Positions 1 through 5,775 of a DNA stretch of 8,556 nt are shown here, in pieces (within the stretch, counting starts at the first letter, position 1; each line of letters starts with the position of its first letter). The DNA is from Actinomycetes bacterium (GTDB lineage Bacteria > Actinomycetota > Aquicultoria > SURF-47 > JAUUWJ01): assembly GCA_030589175.1 (NCBI GenBank), contig JAUUWJ010000022.1, positions 1 through 8,556 of the forward strand, written 5' to 3'. Below the pieces are notes generated by a model that saw only the letters and a program-made list of their open reading frames with translations, had not been told where the DNA came from and did not search any database. A program made the translations under genes and the position numbers.

Positions 1-180
1 AAACTTAAGTGGGCCAAAAAGTCAAATGGCAGCGAAAAACAGTTTACAGATGCTCTCAGAGTTTATGAGGTTCAATTCGAAAAGCTTGATAATAGCTATA
101 TGCAGCATTGGGCTAAGAAGCTTGATATTGAGAAAGAGCTATTAAGAGTTATTAATAGTGCAGAACCAATAATTACCTAA
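1..180 (+). CDS. C-terminal end of a nucleotidyltransferase-like protein (5' truncated)
   Basis: Frame 1 is open from the window edge to a TAA at 178-180, giving 59 residues. The peptide is hydrophilic and helical, with words such as NGSEKQFTDALRVYEVQ, a LD-x3-Y-M step and HWAKKLDIEKELLRVI. From memory this resembles the tail of a family of small uncharacterised nucleotidyltransferase-fold proteins, whose ends read roughly SEKQ-x-DVL-x-V-x-LD-x2-YL-x2-WA-x2-LGV-x2-LL. The family call is an inference from pattern resemblance, and the catalytic part lies outside the window. Nothing links it to acetyl-CoA metabolism, so it probably marks the left boundary of the acs locus. No clear terminator follows it. 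Confidence 0.5.
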   Translation, partial: KLKWAKKSNGSEKQFTDALRVYEVQFEKLDNSYMQHWAKKLDIEKELLRVINSAEPIIT

Positions 181-306
181 TTTGTATATCAAAAAATGGG
201 CTATTTGGAAGAATACCAAAAACTATCTAACCAATATCTATCCGTTCTGCGCTTAAAAGAAGATATAAATTTTAGTACATATTATCTTCTAGGGCTTGTA
301 CTTTAT

Positions 307-336
307 TTGTAAGTTTTAATAACTCTCCTGTATCAT
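307..336 (+). promoter_or_regulatory. candidate promoter for the acsV operon
   Basis: TTGTAA at 307-312 and TATCAT at 331-336 are separated by 18 bases, matching 4/6 and 5/6 of the sigma-70 consensus. Transcription would start near 343 and leave a leader of about 40 bases before acsV. A weaker alternative is TTGTAC at 296-301 with AATAAC at 318-323 (16-base spacer). The whole gap 181-381 is AT-rich. Apart from these boxes and an unsupported 38-codon frame (196-312), I see nothing else in it. In such AT-rich DNA, matches of this quality occur by chance. Confidence 0.3.
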
Positions 337-381
337 TGATTTCAAATGACAACCATCGAAACGAACTATGCATAAAGGATA

Positions 382-2304
382 ATGCCAAAAGTTAACTTTT
401 TACCTGATAATGTAACAGTTGATGTAAGCAAAGATGAAAATCTGCTTCGTGCTGCCATGCAAGGCGAGGTTCATATCTCGGCTACCTGCGGCGGAGTCGG
501 AACGTGCGGTAAGTGTAGAGTTGTTCTGGAAAAAGGCGAGCTAGAAACAACAGATACTGAATTGCTCACCGATGAAGAAAAAAAGAAAGGTTATCGCTTA
601 GCTTGCTTATGCAAAGTAAAATCTGATGCCGAATTAAGGATTCCGGTTGAGGCGCGCCGCGGGGAACGAGCGGTCCTTGACCGTCTAAGGGAAGCAGCCG
701 CTTTTGGAGTGATGCTTAGCACTGAGGACATACACGCTCTGGTGGATTTTAAAGTAGACCCCCTTATTCAGAAAGTTTATGTTGAAGTGGAAAAACCAAG
801 TCTTAGTAACAACACCGATGATTTAAGCCGTCTTGAGCAAACCTTAAAAAAGAAGGGCTATGAAGACCTCTCGATCGATTATGATATCTTAGTCGATTTG
901 GCCGAGAAACTTCGCGAAGGTGATTTCAAAATCACTGTATCTATTATGACGCTCGATAATAATCATACGATTGTGCGAATTGACTCCTCAGATACAACCA
1001 AAAGCAACCTAGCTTTAGCGTTTGATATCGGAACAACGACTTTATATGCCGAAGTTATAGATTTAATCAGCGGCGATATTCTTGGTAAAGCAAGTGATTA
1101 TAATCCTCAAATAAGTTTTGGCGAAGACGTTATCACTCGCATTGTTTTTTCCGTTAAAGAGAACGGCTTGAAGAAATTACAAAAAGCGGTGATTGGCGAC
1201 TTTAACAAACTGGCTAAAGAAGCACTGGAAAAATCCGGCCGTAAGATTGAAGAAGTTTCCATTATAACTGCTGCCGGAAATACGACGATGGCTCACTTGT
1301 TTCTGGGAATAAGTCCCAAAAATATCCGGCAAGAACCTTACATTCCGACTGTCACTCACTGGCCGGCTATAAAGACGAGCAAAGTGGGTTTAAAGTCTCC
1401 AAAGAGCAGCCGTACCTTTGTCTTGCCCGGACGGGCAAGTTACGTCGGTGGGGATGTTACAGCCGGTGTTTTGGCCAGCGGTATGTATAAAAGCGACAAA
1501 CTTACTCTCTATTTAGATGTCGGGACTAACGGTGAGATCGTTCTGGGAAATAAGGAATGGCTGATGGCTTGTTCTTGCTCGGCGGGACCGGCTTTTGAAG
1601 GCGGTACTATCCAGCATGGCTGCCGGGCGACTTTAGGAGCAATTGAGCAAGTCCGCTTAAATTGGGAGGATCACGAACCGATGATTCTCACAATCGGCCA
1701 GGCCAAACCGATAGGAATATGCGGCTCCGGTTTGATAACGGCTCTGGCTGAGCTTTTCTTGGCAAAGGTAATAAATCCGCGCGGCAAGATCAACCTGAAC
1801 TTAGAAACAAAAAGGACGCGAAAAGGAAAATCCGGTGCGGAGTATGTATTGGTAAACAAAGAAGATGCGAAAATTGACCGCGATATTGTTATAACAGAAG
1901 TCGATATTGATAATTTAATTCGGGCAAAAGCGGCTGTTTACGCCGGAATTACAACTCTTTTGGACAATGCCGGCATTACAATAGATGATGTCGAGCAAGC
2001 TTATATTGCCGGCGGGTTCGGTAATTATCTTGAGCTTGATAAAGCAATGCTTATCGGACTTTTTCCTGAAACTGATGGAAGCAAAGTCAAGTTCTTGGGA
2101 AACGGGTCCTTGCTTGGAGCAAGGCTCGCTGCAATATCGGCCAAAGCTCACAAAGAACTAAATGATATTGCCAGGCGAATGACATACATAGAACTTTCAG
2201 TGGATCCTACATTTATGGATAGATATATGGCTGCTTTATTTCTGCCTCATACCGATGTTAAACTGTTTCCTACAGTGAAAAAGCTAATGGAGGGAGGAGG
2301 TTAA
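382..2304 (+). CDS. acsV: RACo-type corrinoid protein reductive activator (2Fe-2S plus ASKHA ATPase)
   Basis: The 640-residue product matches the reductive activator of the corrinoid iron-sulfur protein (RACo/AcsV, the orf7 product of acetogen acs clusters), which uses ATP and a low-potential electron to return inactive Co(II) corrinoid protein to Co(I). Residues 1-95 form a plant-type ferredoxin domain with C36-x5-C42-x2-C45-x29-C75 as the likely 2Fe-2S ligands. A linker region follows. The ASKHA ATPase part starts near residue 212 with the phosphate-1 motif DIGTTT (215-220), then AAGNTTMAH (from 297), LDVGTNGE (378-385), CSCSAGPAFEGG (from 397), GICGSG (445-450) and AYIAGGFGN (540-548). Length and domain order are normal for the family. 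The ATG follows AAAGGA (374-379) at very short spacing. The first residues already belong to the ferredoxin fold, so this start is preferred. Its corrinoid target AcsD is encoded three genes downstream. The protein is cytoplasmic, with no signal peptide or membrane segment. Confidence 0.93.
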   Translation: MPKVNFLPDNVTVDVSKDENLLRAAMQGEVHISATCGGVGTCGKCRVVLEKGELETTDTELLTDEEKKKGYRLACLCKVKSDAELRIPVEARRGERAVLDRLREAAAFGVMLSTEDIHALVDFKVDPLIQKVYVEVEKPSLSNNTDDLSRLEQTLKKKGYEDLSIDYDILVDLAEKLREGDFKITVSIMTLDNNHTIVRIDSSDTTKSNLALAFDIGTTTLYAEVIDLISGDILGKASDYNPQISFGEDVITRIVFSVKENGLKKLQKAVIGDFNKLAKEALEKSGRKIEEVSIITAAGNTTMAHLFLGISPKNIRQEPYIPTVTHWPAIKTSKVGLKSPKSSRTFVLPGRASYVGGDVTAGVLASGMYKSDKLTLYLDVGTNGEIVLGNKEWLMACSCSAGPAFEGGTIQHGCRATLGAIEQVRLNWEDHEPMILTIGQAKPIGICGSGLITALAELFLAKVINPRGKINLNLETKRTRKGKSGAEYVLVNKEDAKIDRDIVITEVDIDNLIRAKAAVYAGITTLLDNAGITIDDVEQAYIAGGFGNYLELDKAMLIGLFPETDGSKVKFLGNGSLLGARLAAISAKAHKELNDIARRMTYIELSVDPTFMDRYMAALFLPHTDVKLFPTVKKLMEGGG

Positions 2305-2370
2305 AGGTTAGAAATTAGAGACTAGGTAAGGATTTTTATTTCCTAATCTCTAGTGGCTAGTTATCTTCAA
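2291..2370 (+). promoter_or_regulatory. displaced Shine-Dalgarno plus hairpin before cooC
   Basis: A purine-rich AGGGAGGAGG (2291-2300) at the very end of acsV is the only strong Shine-Dalgarno sequence near cooC, yet it lies 70 bases before the cooC ATG. The DNA between folds into a long stem. GGTTAG (2306-2311) pairs with CTAGTT (2357-2362), ATTAGAGA (2314-2321) with TCTCTAGT (2347-2354), and TAGG (2323-2326) with CCTA (2342-2345). There is one AA/GG internal loop, one C/A mismatch and some G-U pairs, and the apical loop is TAAGG followed by a T-rich stretch. With the stem folded, 5 + 8 unpaired bases separate the Shine-Dalgarno from the ATG at 2371. The pairing is read directly from the sequence; its role in initiation is inference. 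Confidence 0.5.
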
Positions 2371-3165
2371 ATGTCTTTCAAAATTGCAGTCGCCGGTAAA
2401 GGCGGCACGGGTAAAACTACACTTGCGGCACTGATAGTCCGCCATTTACTTGAGAGCGGCAATAAGCCGGTCTTGGCTGTTGACGCTGATGCCGACGCTA
2501 ACTTTGCTGATTTACTGGGCATAAAAGATGTAAAGACTATCGGTACTATCCGAGAAGAAGTTCAAGGTACTAAGGGCAAAGTACCACTGAGCATGGACAA
2601 AAATACTTTTGTGGAGATGCGCTTGGAGGATGTCCTCATTGAGCAAGAAGGTTTTGACCTTGCGGTGATGGGACGCAGCGAAGGTTCGGGTTGTTATTGC
2701 TATGTAAATAATCTCCTTCGCAAATATTTGGACCGGCTGGAGGGTAACTATCCTTATATAGTAATTGACAACCAGGCCGGCCTTGAGCACTTAAGCCGTC
2801 ATACAACTGATAATGTCGATGTGTTGCTTCTTGTTAGCGATGCTTCGGTCAAAGGAATTACGACGGCGATAAAAGTAAAAGAATTAGCCGAAGAACTAAA
2901 ACTTAAAGTCTCTAAGATGTATTTGGTTATCAGCAGACTGCCAAGCGGTGATGTACCGAAAGCTTTGGAAAAGAAGGCAAATGAGAGCGGATTAGAAATA
3001 TTTGCAACTATTCCATATGATGAACAAGTTCTTGATTATGATTTGAACGAAAAGTCTATTTTAGGCTTAGATAGCTCTGCAAAGGCTGCTTGTGCAGTAA
3101 GTGAACTTATGGGTAAAATAGAGAACCGGACACTAAAAAATGACAAAGGAAATTCTAAGCACTAA
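2371..3165 (+). CDS. cooC: CooC-type nickel-insertion ATPase for CO dehydrogenase
   Basis: The product is a 264-residue P-loop ATPase of the MinD/CooC (SIMIBI) class. It opens with a deviant Walker A, GKGGTGKTT (residues 9-17), whose first lysine (K10) is the signature lysine of this class. It then has a DADADANFADLLG stretch, and C108-Y-C110 in a GSGCYCYVNNLLRK context, the CXC metal site at the CooC dimer interface. VIDNQAGLEHLSRHT follows in the switch region. CooC/AcsF proteins use ATP binding to deliver Ni to the CODH C-cluster, so AcsA is the expected client. The frame stays open upstream to a GTG at 2353, which would add six residues. I choose ATG 2371 because family members begin M-x-F/L-K-I-A-V-x-GKGG and the GTG lies inside a stem with no nearby Shine-Dalgarno. 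The last few residues (about GNSKH) are encoded by the left arm of the downstream inverted repeat, so the tail is probably not ancestral. Confidence 0.92.
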   Translation: MSFKIAVAGKGGTGKTTLAALIVRHLLESGNKPVLAVDADADANFADLLGIKDVKTIGTIREEVQGTKGKVPLSMDKNTFVEMRLEDVLIEQEGFDLAVMGRSEGSGCYCYVNNLLRKYLDRLEGNYPYIVIDNQAGLEHLSRHTTDNVDVLLLVSDASVKGITTAIKVKELAEELKLKVSKMYLVISRLPSGDVPKALEKKANESGLEIFATIPYDEQVLDYDLNEKSILGLDSSAKAACAVSELMGKIENRTLKNDKGNSKH

Positions 3166-3286
3166 ATTCTAAACTCTAAACAATATCGAATATAAAATAA
3201 CAAAATTCAAAACAAATAATTTGTTTGGATATTTGAAAATTAGGATTTAGAATTTGTTTAGGATTTAGATATTAGGATTTAGGATT
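3150..3286 (+). repeat. long imperfect inverted repeat between cooC and folD
   Basis: The sequence is nearly symmetrical around position 3218. The core AACAAAT-A-ATTTGTT (3211-3225) is a perfect dyad. Outward, the left arm carries CTAAATTCTAAACTCTAAAC and the right arm carries TTAGGATTTAGAATTTGTTT and further TAGGATTTAG copies. By eye the 68-base arms match at roughly 70%. The element is very AT-rich and overlaps the last five codons and stop of cooC on the left. On the right it ends about 10 bases before the folD Shine-Dalgarno. It may be a non-autonomous repeat, an mRNA-stabilising or attenuating hairpin, or both. No target-site duplication or transposase is visible. Confidence 0.75.
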
Positions 3287-3308
3287 TGAATTAATCAAGG
3301 AGGACCAA

Positions 3309-4193
3309 ATGGTGCAAATAATAGATGGTGAAAAAATTGCTTCCGATATTCGCAGCGAAGTCTTAGCTGAATCCGAGAAGTTAAAAAAAGAGGGAATCAC
3401 TCCCGGACTGGCAACCGTTTTGGTCGGTGAAAATCCCGCTTCTAAAGTTTATGTCAACATGAAAGAGAAGGATTCTAAGGCGGTTCAATTCTATTCGGAG
3501 CGTCATGATCTAGATGAAAATATAACTGAGGAAAGGCTTCTTTCTTTGGTAGAGGAATTAAACAATAACGACAAGATTCACGGCATTTTGGTTCAATTAC
3601 CTCTACCAAAACACATTGATGAAAACAAAATTCTAGAAGCTATTGACCCGGCAAAAGACGTTGACGGTTTTCATCCTATTAATGTCGGTAAACTGGTAAT
3701 CGGACTTGAAACATTTTTGCCTTGTACGCCTCACGGAGTTTTTCAACTATTAAAGAGATATAATATTGAAACTGACGGGGCTGATGTTGTAATAATCGGC
3801 CGCAGTAATATTGTAGGAAAACCGATGGCTCTCATTCTTATGCAAAGAAAAAAAGGAGCTAACGCAACGGTAACCGTTACTCACTCCGCAACAAAGGATT
3901 TAGCGGCAAAAGCAAGCAAAGCCGATATTCTTATCGCGGCAATCGGAAAGCCTAAATTCGTAACGGCTGATATGGTAAAAGAAGGAGCAGTAGTAATTGA
4001 TGTCGGTGTTAACCGGACTGAAGACGGCCTGGTAGGCGACGTTGATTTTGAAGCAGTTAAGGATAAGGCAAGCTGGATTACGCCTGTTCACGGTGGCGTT
4101 GGTCCTATGACGAGAGCCATGCTTTTAGTCAACACGGTTGAATCGGCTAAGCGGCATTCCAATCGACAATCAAAAGTTAGTGTAAAGAATTAA
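3309..4193 (+). CDS. folD: bifunctional methylene-THF dehydrogenase / methenyl-THF cyclohydrolase
   Basis: This 294-residue FolD interconverts 10-formyl-, methenyl- and methylene-tetrahydrofolate, a step of the methyl branch of the Wood-Ljungdahl pathway. The N-terminal catalytic domain shows GENPASKVYVNMK with Y48 and K52 at the catalytic Tyr/Lys positions, QLPLP (Q96) and KDVDGFHP (D119). The Rossmann dinucleotide motif is GRSNIVGKPMA (from G164), and the C-terminal folate loop is PVHGGVGPMT (259-268). Two features are unusual. The helix after the catalytic lysine reads KEKDSKAVQF where E. coli has KRKACEEVGF, and H261 replaces the proline of the usual PVPGGVGPMT. Length is normal. A near-perfect AAGGAGGA (3297-3304) fixes the ATG. 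The stop is followed 35 bases later by acsD, so the two are probably cotranscribed. The Arg in GRSN fits NADP(H)-using homologues only weakly, and cofactor preference cannot be settled here. Confidence 0.94.
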   Translation: MVQIIDGEKIASDIRSEVLAESEKLKKEGITPGLATVLVGENPASKVYVNMKEKDSKAVQFYSERHDLDENITEERLLSLVEELNNNDKIHGILVQLPLPKHIDENKILEAIDPAKDVDGFHPINVGKLVIGLETFLPCTPHGVFQLLKRYNIETDGADVVIIGRSNIVGKPMALILMQRKKGANATVTVTHSATKDLAAKASKADILIAAIGKPKFVTADMVKEGAVVIDVGVNRTEDGLVGDVDFEAVKDKASWITPVHGGVGPMTRAMLLVNTVESAKRHSNRQSKVSVKN

Positions 4194-4228
4194 GTAGAGA
4201 TAAATTTTTATTGGAGGGATTAGTTTAG

Positions 4229-5170
4229 ATGTCTGTAGAGATACTTAAAGAAACTTACAGCGGGAAGATTAGAGCAGTAACTTTAGGAGAAGGAGATAAA
4301 GCGGTTAATATTGGCGGTGCGCAAGTGCTGCCGTTTCATAAGTTTGAAGGGGAGACCGGTGAACCTCCGAAAATTGCCATAGAGGTTTATGATGACGTAG
4401 GCGATTGGTCGGAAAATGCCAAAGAGCCTTTCAAAGACGTTGTCAATGATCCGGCGGCATGGGCAAAAAAGAACCAAGACGAATACAAGGCCGATCTTAT
4501 TGCCCTCCAACTTAGGAGCACTGATCCGAATGGCAGCGATGCCGGACCTGATGAAGCAGCTGAGACAGTAAAAAAAGTAGTTGAAGCTATTGATATTCCG
4601 TTGATAGTTTATGGCTCGGGAAATGTTAAAAAAGACGAGGAAGTACTCAAGAAAGTTGCCGAAGCGGCTCACGGAAAAAATATTGCTTTAGGCCCTGCTC
4701 AGGAAGAGAACTATAAGGCGGTTGCAGCAGCAGCCATGGGTTATAACCACAAAGTTATCGCTCTTTCGCCAATTGACATAAATATTGCCAAGCAATTAAA
4801 TATCTTGATTACTCAGCTAGGTATGGATGCCGGAAATATCATCATCGATCCGACAACCGGTGCTCTTGGTTATGGACTTGAATACACTTATACGATAATG
4901 GAGCGACTACGCCTGGCCGCTTTACAGCAAAATGATGAAATGACCAGTATGCCGATGATAGCTAATTTGGGATTTGAGGTTTGGCGGAGAAAAGAATCGA
5001 AAGTAAGTGCTGAAGAAGAGCCTGCCTGGGGGGACTTAAAAACAAGGACCGTTATATGGGAAACTATAACAGCCAATACCTTAATGTTGGCGGGAGCCGA
5101 TCTCCTTGTTATGCGTCATCCTGAAGCTATTAAGATAATCAGACAGATGATTGAGGGATATTTAAAGTAA
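4229..5170 (+). CDS. acsD: corrinoid iron-sulfur protein small subunit (CODH/ACS delta)
   Basis: The 313-residue product matches AcsD, the small subunit of the heterodimeric corrinoid iron-sulfur protein (AcsCD) that receives the methyl group from methyl-THF:corrinoid methyltransferase and passes it to the A-cluster of AcsB. The protein is a TIM-barrel type without Fe-S cysteine motifs, as expected, because the 4Fe-4S cluster is in AcsC. Recognisable stretches include IAIEVYDDVGDW near the N-terminus, ALQLRSTDPNGSD before a helix, PLIVYGSGN, LGPAQEENYK (154-163) and NIIIDPTTGALGYGLEYT (203-220). The C-terminal half ends in TANTLMLAGADLLVMRHPEA. Length is within the family range. GGAGGG at 4213-4218 supports the ATG. 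acsC, its obligate partner and usual neighbour, is absent from the visible part of the locus and must lie elsewhere, possibly beyond acsB. The stop overlaps the end of the convergent regulator. Confidence 0.93.
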   Translation: MSVEILKETYSGKIRAVTLGEGDKAVNIGGAQVLPFHKFEGETGEPPKIAIEVYDDVGDWSENAKEPFKDVVNDPAAWAKKNQDEYKADLIALQLRSTDPNGSDAGPDEAAETVKKVVEAIDIPLIVYGSGNVKKDEEVLKKVAEAAHGKNIALGPAQEENYKAVAAAAMGYNHKVIALSPIDINIAKQLNILITQLGMDAGNIIIDPTTGALGYGLEYTYTIMERLRLAALQQNDEMTSMPMIANLGFEVWRRKESKVSAEEEPAWGDLKTRTVIWETITANTLMLAGADLLVMRHPEAIKIIRQMIEGYLK

Positions 5171-5479
5171 ATTTGTAAGGCTCGAGGGCCTCACAAACTC
5201 AGATAACGGACAGCGGGGAAAGTTCAAGCAAATAAACTGGGCAACGGCGGAATAAGTTTTTGAAGGAGCCCCTACTTTTTGTTTACTATATTTGCTTTTA
5301 AGAAGATTTAACTCTTCGAGAATATTAAGGTGGTTTCTAGCCATATTTGGATGGATATCAAATTTCTTAGCGACGTCTTGAACTTTAATTGGGCCATCCT
5401 CAAGCACATAAGTGAATATCAGGCTGCGCTTGGGATGAGCTAATAATTTGCAAGCTTTTGTAAATTGCTTCGTTTCCAT
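5162..5479 (-). CDS. small winged-helix (ArsR/HTH-type) transcriptional regulator
   Basis: A 105-residue DNA-binding protein when started at the ATG (complement of 5477-5479). The frame can be extended 14 residues to a GTG at 5521, but that start sits inside a palindrome and lacks a Shine-Dalgarno. The fold reads as a winged helix: LAHPKRSLIFTYVLEDGPIKV, then VAKKFDIHPNMARNHLNILEELNLL as the helix-turn-helix, and a wing ending in GAPSKTYS, the GxPSKxY signature common in ArsR-like/COG2345 regulators. No ArsR metal motif (ELCVCDL-like) is present. Three cysteines (residues 10, 84 and 90 from this ATG) could bind a metal or Fe-S cluster or sense redox, but that is speculation. The gene points away from acsA, across a 26-bp palindrome, and is convergent with acsD. 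The likely job is control of acsAB and itself; the signal is unknown. No good Shine-Dalgarno or minus-strand promoter is visible. Confidence 0.75.
   Translation of the reverse strand: METKQFTKACKLLAHPKRSLIFTYVLEDGPIKVQDVAKKFDIHPNMARNHLNILEELNLLKSKYSKQKVGAPSKTYSAVAQFICLNFPRCPLSEFVRPSSLTNLL
5172..5197. terminator. hairpin at the acsD / regulator convergence
   Basis: TTTGTAAGGC (5172-5181) and GCCTCACAAA (5188-5197) pair over ten positions with one A/C mismatch around a six-base loop. The hairpin starts two bases after the acsD stop and lies inside the last codons of the convergent regulator. On the minus strand it is followed by TTTACTTT, giving a weak intrinsic-terminator shape. On the plus strand there is no T-run. 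It may limit read-through of both converging transcripts. Confidence 0.45.
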
Positions 5480-5482
5480 TAC

Positions 5483-5511
5483 TTGAAAAATGTTATTAAC
5501 CAGGTTATAAT
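5483..5511 (+). promoter_or_regulatory. near-consensus sigma-70 promoter towards acsA
   Basis: TTGAAA (5483-5488, 5/6) and TATAAT (5506-5511, 6/6) are separated by exactly 17 bases, the best promoter match in the window. Transcription would begin near 5518, inside the palindrome at 5514-5539, and give acsA a leader of about 258 bases. It sits between the regulator's ATG and the palindrome, which also argues against the regulator starting at 5521. Confidence 0.55.
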
Positions 5512-5513
5512 AG

Positions 5514-5539
5514 TTAAACACTAATATATTAGTGTTTAA
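5514..5539. promoter_or_regulatory. perfect 26-bp palindrome, probable regulator operator
   Basis: Each half-site is TTAAACACTAATA read inward from either end; the two 13-base halves are exact reverse complements with no spacer. The palindrome begins two bases after the TATAAT of the acsA-directed promoter and covers its predicted start site. It also lies 35 bases upstream of the regulator's ATG. Size, symmetry and position fit an operator bound by a dimeric winged-helix repressor. I found no second copy near acsV, cooC, folD or acsD. Identification of the bound protein is inference. It could also form an RNA hairpin, but there is no T-run to make it a terminator. Confidence 0.65.
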
Positions 5540-5675
5540 TTGTCAAGCAGTAATTAGGATTTGTTAGTTGTTTTTATGCTTGCTAAATGAATAATAATGT
5601 TAAGAAAGTGGAAATTTTACGGTAGCTATTAATAATTTGAAAATTAGTTTGTAACCACGAGTTTACAGAAGGTAT

Positions 5676-5705
5676 TGACTAAATTTGCGCTTTATTGCTA
5701 AATTT
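5676..5705 (+). promoter_or_regulatory. second candidate acsA promoter (extended -10)
   Basis: TTGACT (5676-5681, 5/6) and TAAATT (5700-5705, 4/6) are 18 bases apart, with a TG at 5697-5698 making an extended -10. A small imperfect dyad, TGTAACC/GTTTACA (5651-5657 and 5662-5668), lies just upstream. The start would be near 5712. The surrounding stretch 5540-5775 is AT-rich and non-coding; apart from the promoter candidates and this weak dyad I see nothing in it. Confidence 0.35.
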
Positions 5706-5711
5706 ATATCT

Positions 5712-5741
5712 TGTGAATATTTGCAGTTTATTGATATAAAT
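5712..5741 (+). promoter_or_regulatory. third candidate acsA promoter, close to the gene (extended -10)
   Basis: TTGTGA (5712-5717, 4/6), an 18-base spacer and TATAAA (5736-5741, 5/6), preceded by TGA at 5733-5735 so that it forms an extended -10. The start would fall near 5748, leaving a short leader before the AGGTGA ribosome site (5764-5769). An overlapping pair, TTGCAG (5722-5727) and TTTAAT (5745-5750), is nearly as good. Not all of these can be assumed active. Confidence 0.35.
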
Positions 5742-5775
5742 ATTTTAATAATAAAAAATAATTAGGTGATAAGAA

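Noticed and set aside
196..312. A 38-codon plus-strand frame (ATG 196 to TAA 310-312) between the truncated first gene and acsV.
   Set aside because: No Shine-Dalgarno, no recognisable motif, and short enough to occur by chance in AT-rich DNA.
368..382. A four-codon frame (ATG CAT AAA GGA TAA) whose stop overlaps the acsV ATG, resembling a leader peptide.
   Set aside because: Too short to distinguish from chance; no amino-acid bias or attenuator stems around it.
2353..2370. GTG start for cooC giving six extra residues.
   Set aside because: It lies inside the hairpin stem with no close Shine-Dalgarno, and family members start at the ATG position.
3150..3286. CRISPR array or tandem repeat reading of the TAGGATTTAG copies.
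   Set aside because: Copies are irregularly spaced, short and arranged as an inverted repeat, without unique spacers of constant length.
4283..4672. A 129-codon minus-strand open frame across acsD, and similar shorter antisense frames in acsV, folD, acsA and acsB.
   Set aside because: They are antisense to strongly recognised genes, lack ribosome sites and show no family motifs.
5480..5521. GTG start for the regulator giving 14 extra residues.
   Set aside because: It would place the operator palindrome and the best acsA promoter inside or on the gene start; the extra residues precede the usual family start and no ribosome site is seen.
5541..5546. Perfect TTGACA -35 box on the minus strand as the regulator's promoter.
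   Set aside because: At 16-18 bases downstream only TAGTGT/TTAGTG-like sequences occur; the good TATTATAAC boxes are too far away, so no confident promoter can be drawn.
5540..5775. Riboswitch (cobalamin or nickel) in the acsA leader.
   Set aside because: No B12-box-like or other conserved riboswitch core is recognisable, and the region is nearly all A/T with only weak stems.
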